Assembly: GCA_021827995.1 (NCBI GenBank)
Contig: JAKATK010000007.1
Location: 1 to 64,000, forward strand
Reading direction: 5' to 3'
Length of the DNA: 64,000 nt
From: Microcaldota archaeon
Lineage (GTDB): Archaea > Micrarchaeota > Micrarchaeia > Micrarchaeales > Micrarchaeaceae
The position numbers were made by a program, and so were the translations under genes. Positions within the stretch are counted from its first letter, which is position 1. Each line of letters starts with the position of its first letter. Below the pieces are notes generated by a model that saw only the letters and a program-made list of their open reading frames with translations, searched no databases and was not told the origin of the DNA. Shown here piece after piece: positions 58,152-64,000 of the stretch.

Positions 58152-60881
58152 ATGAGAATGTCGAGGGAAGTGGCTGAGGGTGCCATCGCTGAGATCGATA
58201 CATCGGATGGAGCGTACAGGGTGGACTTGAAGCAGTCACCAGAGAGTGATAAGAAGTCGATAAGCGTGCTCGTTGTCGGCGAACTCGGGTCAGGATCCGA
58301 GGAGTTCAACGAGGATGCGGTCATAGGACTAGCCGAGGATCTCAAGCAGCGCAGGGCACGTGGAGAGGCACCTGATGTGCTCGTGCTCAACAGCCTACTG
58401 CCGTACATACCGAAGTTCAGCAACGCAGCCAACGACAACAAGCTGACGACGCTCAGGGAGGGCATAGACTCGCTGTCTGACGCCGCCGCTGCCATAAAAC
58501 CCCACATCGAGAGGATACTTAACAACCTGCCAGAGCATGCGGTAGTGTTCTATACTTACGGTGAGGACGACAGGCGGAACATCGAAGCGGTGAAGAGGAA
58601 CCTGCGCTACGAGTACGCATATCCGTCGTCGAAGCTGCAGGACAACTATTACTATTACTTAAAGGAGATAATCGATAGGGAGGAGATAGCCAACACGGCA
58701 AGGGAGACAGTCAGGAAGCTCAACAAGGATTACAAGGCAGCCGCGCCACACGGCGACAAGCGCGCCAGGCTCAGGGGCAACATCGAAGAGGCGAAGCGCG
58801 ATCTGCAGAGGGCGCAGAGCGAGGTGAAGGAGCTTGGCAACATACTGACGCTATTCAACGAGCTGCAGAACTTAAGGACCAGGGGCTTCGACAAGAATAC
58901 GCTCTCGCAGCTGTCCAACGACACGAGGACAGAGCTCAAGGGCGTGCGCGATGAGATAGCCAAGCTGCAGGCCACGGATGCTGACGACCCGCAGCTAGAG
59001 CTGCTGCAGGCTAAGGCCAGGATGCTCGCCAGCAGGCTCAGGGCAGTCTCGAAGCGCCTCAACGAGGCCAACGATGCGCAGGACACGGCCGACTACAAGG
59101 CGCGCATGAAGAACATCATAGCGCACAGCGGCAACATACCTGTGGATCCGACCGCGGCGAAGAAGATAGAGGAGCTGGCCGACGCCATATACAGGCGCTC
59201 ACTGGGGGACGCGCTGGGCAGGAAGCACCGCGTTGCTGTGATGCCGCTGAACGAGAACCAGGTCACGGCCTCGAAGCAGGACGTGACGCTGAACATGCTC
59301 CTGGCGCACAAGCTCAGCAACACGTCGCCAAACTTCACGAAGAACAGCACGAACGCCACAATGCAGATGGTCGGGAGGCTTCTCCAGGATCTTAAGATAG
59401 CGCCGAACGTCGTCATAACGACGCACAACACGAACACGGCTTTCGCGATAAAGCCGCTGGAGCATAATTCCAAGAGCGTTGTTTACGTGCTCAACCAGGG
59501 ACCGCTCTGGGACGTCAACGCGATAGAGGAGGAGATGGCTGCCGGCAAGAAGACGGAGCGCACGCAGGCGCTGGCCAGGGGCGTGCTAGATTCCAGCGTG
59601 AGCATACTGAGGTTCGACAAGGACGGCAGCGTGACCAGGGAGTCGCTGACTGCGAAGTACCTGCTCAGGAAGAGGGCAGAGAGCGACGCAGGCGAGGCCA
59701 AGGAGCTGTCGGCCGTTGAGAAGGAGAAGGCGAAGATAGGGTCCTCGAAGGACCCGTCAGCGGCCACGAAGGACACTCTTGACAAGGCCATCGCGAAGAG
59801 CAAGAGGCCGTCGGAGCTGAGCGAGCACGACATAGCCAGCCTGAGCATATCTGAGATACAGGATCTGGTCAAGTTCAGGGCCGGGGCCAAGGAGCTCGGC
59901 GACACCGGGAAGTTCAGGCTGGGGGTCTTCAGCGACGTGCACTACGGCAGCGACACAGACATGGAGCTGCTCGACGCCGCGGTCAAGGACGCCAAGGCCA
60001 AGGGCATAGATGTGCTCGTAATGGCAGGGGACATGATAGAGGGCTCGTATAACGATTACAAGTACGAGCTCAGGGAGAACAAGAGGGCCGAGATAGCAGG
60101 TGAGTACAGGGACTTCCTCAAGGCCAAGGGCCTCTCGCAGGACCAGGTGGCCAGGGAGATGGTCAAGTTCTACGACTGGTACACCAACAATCTGAGCAAG
60201 AACATCGAGGAGCAGGCATACGGGCTGATAAAGAAGATGCTGCCGCTCATCGAGGACATAGTGACCAGAGGGGGCAGCATCGTCATCGTGTCAGGGAACC
60301 ACTTCAACAAGACCTACAAGGACAACCAGAACGACGAGGCAGAGCGCCTGGCGTCAGTCATAAAGCCGTTCTTCATGGCCCTGGAGGAGCACAACCCCGG
60401 ACTGCTGCCGAAGGACTGGGAGAGCCACATCAAGGTCATACACGGAGGCGAGACCGGCGCCGGCCAGGTGACGATCGGCCAGGACACGACCATGTTCGTG
60501 TCGCACAAGCCGCCCAACTTCGAGAAGCAGAGCAACCACGCAGACCTGATGGTCGCAGGCCATGAGCACGAGTACGAGGAGAAGCAGAGCACGTACGGGG
60601 CGCTGCTGAAGATGTTCCACATGCAGAAATCGGAGAGCGCGTACGTGCAGACCTTCGGAGTGCCGATAGGCAAGGGGCTCAACGGCTACGGCTACTTCGA
60701 CGTCGAGACGGACGACAAGGGCAGGGTGATAAGGCTGGAGTCGCACCCGGTGCTCAGGCAGACGCTCATCAACACAGGAGTGATGCAGGACAACAAGCTC
60801 ATGGATGAGTTCTTCGAGAAGCGCGACAACATAGAGCTGCAGAAAGGCAATGGTAAGGAGAAGTCAAAGGGCGAGTCGTGA
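58152..60881 (+). CDS. Double metallophosphoesterase-like protein with coiled-coil middle
   Basis: 909 residues. The C-terminal domain (about 590-860) is an intact calcineurin-like phosphoesterase: LGVFSDVHYG (DxH), VMAGDMIEG (GD), IVIVSGNHFN (GNH), MFVSHKPP and VAGHEHEYEE (GHxH). The N-terminal domain (about 30-160 and 375-440) has matching strands but with the metal ligands lost: VLVVGELGSG, VLVLNSLLP, VVFYTYGEDD, VVITTHNTN. A coiled coil (about 175-320) lies inside it, a layout loosely like Mre11-Rad50 tools but in one chain. No ATPase domain. It probably acts on DNA, RNA or nucleotides with the nuclease-like protein that follows. Confidence 0.78.
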   Translation: MRMSREVAEGAIAEIDTSDGAYRVDLKQSPESDKKSISVLVVGELGSGSEEFNEDAVIGLAEDLKQRRARGEAPDVLVLNSLLPYIPKFSNAANDNKLTTLREGIDSLSDAAAAIKPHIERILNNLPEHAVVFYTYGEDDRRNIEAVKRNLRYEYAYPSSKLQDNYYYYLKEIIDREEIANTARETVRKLNKDYKAAAPHGDKRARLRGNIEEAKRDLQRAQSEVKELGNILTLFNELQNLRTRGFDKNTLSQLSNDTRTELKGVRDEIAKLQATDADDPQLELLQAKARMLASRLRAVSKRLNEANDAQDTADYKARMKNIIAHSGNIPVDPTAAKKIEELADAIYRRSLGDALGRKHRVAVMPLNENQVTASKQDVTLNMLLAHKLSNTSPNFTKNSTNATMQMVGRLLQDLKIAPNVVITTHNTNTAFAIKPLEHNSKSVVYVLNQGPLWDVNAIEEEMAAGKKTERTQALARGVLDSSVSILRFDKDGSVTRESLTAKYLLRKRAESDAGEAKELSAVEKEKAKIGSSKDPSAATKDTLDKAIAKSKRPSELSEHDIASLSISEIQDLVKFRAGAKELGDTGKFRLGVFSDVHYGSDTDMELLDAAVKDAKAKGIDVLVMAGDMIEGSYNDYKYELRENKRAEIAGEYRDFLKAKGLSQDQVAREMVKFYDWYTNNLSKNIEEQAYGLIKKMLPLIEDIVTRGGSIVIVSGNHFNKTYKDNQNDEAERLASVIKPFFMALEEHNPGLLPKDWESHIKVIHGGETGAGQVTIGQDTTMFVSHKPPNFEKQSNHADLMVAGHEHEYEEKQSTYGALLKMFHMQKSESAYVQTFGVPIGKGLNGYGYFDVETDDKGRVIRLESHPVLRQTLINTGVMQDNKLMDEFFEKRDNIELQKGNGKEKSKGES

Positions 60882-60891
60882 GGCTGGTTCG

Positions 60892-61443
60892 ATGGAAGCC
60901 CAAAAGCTGCAGGACAGCACCCTGAACGCAGAGGTGCTGCGCTTCGGTAGCATGCTCAGGGAGCCGCGCGATTTCGTCTCGGACTTCGAGCGCGATGTGG
61001 CGCACTCCCTCGTCAAGGCCGGCCTGGCCTACGAGTACGAGCCCTACAAGTTCTTCGTCGAGATAGACGGCAGGGTACGCATGTTCGTGCCGGACTTCAG
61101 GATAACGAACGCGAAGATGGGCGGCAAGGAGATCATACTAGAGCCGCACGGGGCGGCGTTCACAGACGACTACTTCTTCAAGAAGCTGAACGCCTTCATG
61201 GATTCGAAGGAGCATGACAGCAGGTACTTCGTTCTCATAACCAACATGAGCAAGGAGGAGATGACGAGGAGGCTAGCAAAGCTCGGCATGAAGCTCAGCG
61301 ACATAGCCGACGACATCTGGTTCGAGACGAGCACGGACGGCACGGTGGCCGGCTACCTGCCGTACCTAGAGAGGAAGACGCAGGAGCTGGCAGACAAGGC
61401 GCGCGCGCTGTCGAACTTCATGAGGCGCAGTATAGAGCGCTAG
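60892..61443 (+). CDS. PD-(D/E)XK-like nuclease-fold protein
   Basis: 183 residues. SDFERDVAHSLVKAGLAYEYEPYKFFV followed by MFVPDFRITN (PD) and EIILEPHGAAF (E-x-H for E-x-K) is the layout of a restriction-endonuclease-like fold, as in VSR or DUF559-type nucleases. A strand RYFVLITNM and a C-terminal helix follow. ATG 60892 is 11 bases after the phosphoesterase stop, so the two are co-transcribed and may form a repair or defence pair. Confidence 0.62.
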   Translation: MEAQKLQDSTLNAEVLRFGSMLREPRDFVSDFERDVAHSLVKAGLAYEYEPYKFFVEIDGRVRMFVPDFRITNAKMGGKEIILEPHGAAFTDDYFFKKLNAFMDSKEHDSRYFVLITNMSKEEMTRRLAKLGMKLSDIADDIWFETSTDGTVAGYLPYLERKTQELADKARALSNFMRRSIER

Positions 61444-61932
61444 CGCACATACCGCATAATCATAGCGTGAGCTAGGCACTTGCATATCCATCGGCGGCTC
61501 AGCATTCGATATGCATGACTGGCACGTTCCAATACTCGAGGCGCGATTATATCGTTCCGGTCTTCTCGAGCTGGTGCGGATTACGCAGCGGTGCAGTGAG
61601 GGTCGTCAAAGCTGGCAAACGCAGGGACTACATGCTAGGTTATAGACATAAAAGAAACCGGGCAGCAATGGCATGACTGGAGAGTACAGCGTTGCTTGCA
61701 GCGCTAACTATCGTGATTATTTCATGCCCGAGGAGCGGCACACCTGCTTCGCTTTTGATTACAATGGTTCAGGCTGTCGCAGGTAGGCGCATCCTGTTGA
61801 CCTTGGAGACCGACACCATGCGCCGCAGACGATCCGGCCAGAAGTGCCTCTAGAAAATCCTTTGGTGAACTGAACCCGGTGTTCTGCAGGTTGCCAGCTC
61901 GGAGGCATGCTGCTGCAGCAGGAATGTACCGT
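61444..61932. other. 489-bp gap, nothing recognised
   Basis: No gene, RNA signature or clear repeat is seen. A box-like ACATAAAAG is near 61647-61655 but no gene follows it. A minus-strand frame of about 80 codons (61722-61967) overlaps the EF-1beta end and looks like chance. Confidence 0.45.
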
Positions 61933-62184
61933 TTACAGGAGGGACTCCTCCTCGACCTCGACTTCACCCACGCCGGCCACCTTCTTCAGCCTCTCCTCCA
62001 GGCCGGATGAGCCAACGCTGGCGTCCTCCATGACGAACAGCACCTTTATGACCTTTATACCGAAGGCCACGTCCTGCATCTGCATACCGACAGGGTCCAT
62101 CGCGCTCTTTATGCTGTCCATCGTCTTATCGACCTGCTCGGGGTCCTTCGGGTAGACCTTGAACAGCACGCTAGCCTTGGCCAT
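61933..62184 (-). CDS. ef1b: Elongation factor 1-beta (aEF1B)
   Basis: The nucleotide-exchange factor for EF-1alpha. 83 residues with the ferredoxin-like fold: ASVLFKVYPKDPEQVDKTM, the key VAFGIKVIKVLFVMED strand pair and the acidic end VGEVEVEEE. The size is normal for archaea. The ATG overlaps the stop of the zinc-ribbon gene, the common archaeal arrangement. Confidence 0.93.
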   Translation of the reverse strand: MAKASVLFKVYPKDPEQVDKTMDSIKSAMDPVGMQMQDVAFGIKVIKVLFVMEDASVGSSGLEERLKKVAGVGEVEVEEESLL

Positions 62185-62354
62185 TAAGGTCCCTCGAAAC
62201 CGCAGTCGGCGCACTTGTATATGTTGGAGATCTCACGGCAGTGGTAGCACCGTATCACCTTGCTGTTGCCGCACTTTGGACATTGGAACTCCGTGTACTC
62301 GTTGGTTAAGCGTCCGCAAGAGACGCAGACCTTCCCAGGTAAAACGCTCATCGA
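62184..62354 (-). CDS. Zinc-ribbon RNA-binding-type small protein
   Basis: 56 residues with four CxxC knuckles: CVSC, CPKC, CYHC and CADC, making two rubredoxin-like zinc ribbons. This is the COG2888-type small protein that is nearly always encoded just before EF-1beta in archaea and is thought to bind RNA. Start at 62354 (MSVLPGK) is preferred; 62369 is the longer option. Confidence 0.85.
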   Translation of the reverse strand, partial: SMSVLPGKVCVSCGRLTNEYTEFQCPKCGNSKVIRCYHCREISNIYKCADCGFEGP

Positions 62355-62365
62355 ATCACGCAACA

Positions 62366-64000
62366 TCAAGTCTTTGGCGGCCTGCCGCGTCGCGGCCCTG
62401 GCCGGACGCTCTTGCTGAGCCTTATCATGAATACGAGCATAGCTATGACAACGACGAGCATGGCCACGAGGGTTATGAACAGAGTCATGATGGTCTGGTT
62501 TATTATCTGTAGGTCGTTCTCCACGCCGGTCAGGTTGACGCTGTTCACGACCGGGTACTGCTGCGGCTTGCCGACCACGAGCTGGTTTGTTGGTGTCAGG
62601 TTGCCAGCTATTACGGCCATGTCTGTACCCAACTGCTGCGCGAGCAGCGCTGCGGAGTATGCAGCGCTTACGTATGAGGTCGCATTGGAAGCGTTGTCTG
62701 CCAACCTAGACTCCAGCAGGTCGAGCTCGGCCTCGTTCGAGAACTGGGTGGCCCACACCCCGTAAGTGGATGACTTCGAGCTTATTATGCTCTGCGTGGC
62801 GTTGTACTCCTGCGCGATGTTGCTTGCGTTGATCACGACACTATCGGCGCTGGTAATCGCGTAGGCGTAATCGGCGTCTAGTATCGCCAATGGGTAGTTG
62901 CCGCTGCTGTAAGCATTCTCTGCGTTTGCCAGGTATATACTAGAACCGTACTGCATCGCCCTGTCTATCCTCTGCAGCGCCACGGAGTTGAGGGACGGCG
63001 ATGGAACGACGGCAGCGCCGCCAAGAGCTGTGGCCGCGTTGTACATGTAGCGAGAGGCGTAGCACCATGCATTGGCCTCGCCGGCGATGCGCATGTTGGC
63101 CAGCACGCCGTCAGTGTCAACGGCAGTTGCCTGGTACCCGTTTATCGCTGCTGCGACGCTGTAGTTCGCCCAGCCCTGGCGCAGCTCGCCACCGAGCACG
63201 TACTCGTAGTTGTTGGTCGTGAGCAGTGGCGGGAGCAGGTTCTGGCAGTAGCTGCGCACGCCGTACAGAGTGCTTAGGCCGTCGGATTGCGTCGCGAGGT
63301 GGTTGGCGAACTCGAATGCGTTTATGTAGGTCAGGAATTCATTGTCTGCACCGACGTAGTAGTAGCCCTTCGAGGCAAGCTGCCCACTCTCGTTCGCGAG
63401 CGCGCCCATCTGCTGCTGCGTCTGCGCGAAGCCGCTTGTCTGTGACAGCACGGCTATCTCGGCCCTAGTCATGTTGAACGTGAAGTTTGCTAGCGCGGAT
63501 ATCGCGCTCTCGTTGCAGCCATTGGTGCAGTAAAGGCTGGCATTAGGTAGCGAGCTTACATGGTAGTTAGTGTAGAAGTCGTATGAGGTTGGTGCTGAGG
63601 TCTTGTTGCCGTAACCGAACGCGTACGGGATGGCCTGCGACACATTGGCGACCTGTATGAGCGGCACGCCGAAGACCTCCTGCGTGAGCAGGTAGAGCTT
63701 GTTCTCGTTGCTGTAGTAAGGTACGGCAGGCACTAAAGCGAACTTCACGCCCTTGGCCGCTGCAGCGCTGATCTTGTCGTAGACACCCCCTATCTCGCCC
63801 ACTGTGCCGTCAGCGCTTATAGTACCGGTTACAGTGAAATTCGTCAGTAGCGGCCTGTGCGTTAGCGCCGAGACGGCCAGGAGGGTCATGGCTGTGCCGG
63901 CGCTGGGCCCGGACACGTTGGCGAAGCTCTCTATCCCGTAGGTGAAGTTGTAGTCGTACTGGCTCACGTTCAGGTACTTCGTTGCGTAAAGCACTGCGGT
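62366..64000 (-). CDS. S16 (Lon-like) archaeal membrane protease, 5' end outside window
   Basis: At least 544 residues; the gene continues beyond 64000. The protease core is near the visible N-terminus: Ser in NVSGPSAGTAMTLLAV and Lys in ISADGTVGEIGGVYDKISAAAAKGV, the Ser-Lys dyad of family S16. A long Ala/Tyr/Asn-rich outer domain follows, and one C-terminal helix (TLFITLVAMLVVVIAMLVFMI) with a basic tail. No AAA+ domain is visible. This matches the archaeal COG1750 type, probably facing outside the cell. Confidence 0.85.
   Translation of the reverse strand, partial: TAVLYATKYLNVSQYDYNFTYGIESFANVSGPSAGTAMTLLAVSALTHRPLLTNFTVTGTISADGTVGEIGGVYDKISAAAAKGVKFALVPAVPYYSNENKLYLLTQEVFGVPLIQVANVSQAIPYAFGYGNKTSAPTSYDFYTNYHVSSLPNASLYCTNGCNESAISALANFTFNMTRAEIAVLSQTSGFAQTQQQMGALANESGQLASKGYYYVGADNEFLTYINAFEFANHLATQSDGLSTLYGVRSYCQNLLPPLLTTNNYEYVLGGELRQGWANYSVAAAINGYQATAVDTDGVLANMRIAGEANAWCYASRYMYNAATALGGAAVVPSPSLNSVALQRIDRAMQYGSSIYLANAENAYSSGNYPLAILDADYAYAITSADSVVINASNIAQEYNATQSIISSKSSTYGVWATQFSNEAELDLLESRLADNASNATSYVSAAYSAALLAQQLGTDMAVIAGNLTPTNQLVVGKPQQYPVVNSVNLTGVENDLQIINQTIMTLFITLVAMLVVVIAMLVFMIRLSKSVRPGPRRGRPPKT

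Noticed and set aside
61722-61967. Minus-strand 81-codon frame in the gap before EF-1beta
   Set aside because: It overlaps the end of ef1b in another frame and has no recognisable features.
1-64000. CRISPR array
   Set aside because: No regularly spaced direct repeats with unique spacers are seen anywhere in the window.

Overview
The window is archaeal chromosome, GC-rich apart from one island. It carries aIF1A, aIF2-beta, archaeal DnaG primase, Spt5, archaeal-type ribosomal proteins (L1, L10/P0, L11, L12/P1, L15, L30), an archaeal SRP RNA, Alba, NreA, the wyosine enzymes Trm5 and Taw1, DUF2070 and an S16-type membrane protease. Box A (TATA-like) promoters lie about 25-30 bases before several genes. 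Tight packing, many small membrane-anchored proteins without recognisable families and unusual informational genes suggest a DPANN lineage, perhaps Micrarchaeota-like. That placement is inference.

Layout. 1-1.7 kb: an intact insertion sequence with inverted repeats and a 6-bp target duplication. 1.7-7 kb: a TPR protein, a leftward operon aIF2-beta / aIF1A / membrane protein / GluRS, the SRP RNA and a double Alba protein. 7-23.6 kb: NreA, a bacterial-type CoaD, envelope proteins, a permease, a polyprenol-kinase-like protein, DUF2070, UppS, DnaG, L30-L15, a glycosyltransferase, a coiled-coil protein and a beta-CASP nuclease. 23.6-37.3 kb: a 13.7-kb element integrated in the 3' half of tRNA-Ala(TGC), bounded by 52-bp direct repeats. 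37.3-38.9 kb: an AbiE-type toxin-antitoxin pair followed by a second, decayed copy of the element's right end, probably an older integration at the same tRNA. 39-64 kb: core chromosome again, with ThiL, a one-repeat TBP, Icd, Trm5, Spt5-L11, a beta-helix surface protein, a tRNA-Ile with a D-arm intron, ferredoxin, L1-L10-L12, a putrescine pathway, Taw1, a double metallophosphoesterase with a nuclease-like partner, EF-1beta and the S16 protease.

The integrated element is the most interesting part. It has a tyrosine integrase whose reading frame seems to be split by integration (SSV type), a VirB4/HerA-like membrane ATPase with a C-terminal nuclease-like domain, a membrane J-protein, an LRV-repeat protein and a non-coding segment packed with perfect hairpins and TTGGAACGAA repeats (candidate replication or transfer origin). 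Its AT-rich right half holds a candidate defence system: a PD-(D/E)XK-like protein, a MutL/MORC-like GHKL ATPase, an SPPY DNA methyltransferase and an 873-residue winged helix-DUF262-DUF1524(HNH)-AlbA_2 protein. I read these as one restriction-modification-like system.

Metabolic links in the core: PdaD and a fused AguB-AguA protein would make putrescine from arginine. Trm5 and Taw1 make the first two wyosine intermediates on tRNA-Phe. UppS and the polyprenol-kinase-like protein fit polyprenyl-phosphate supply to the two GT4 glycosyltransferases.
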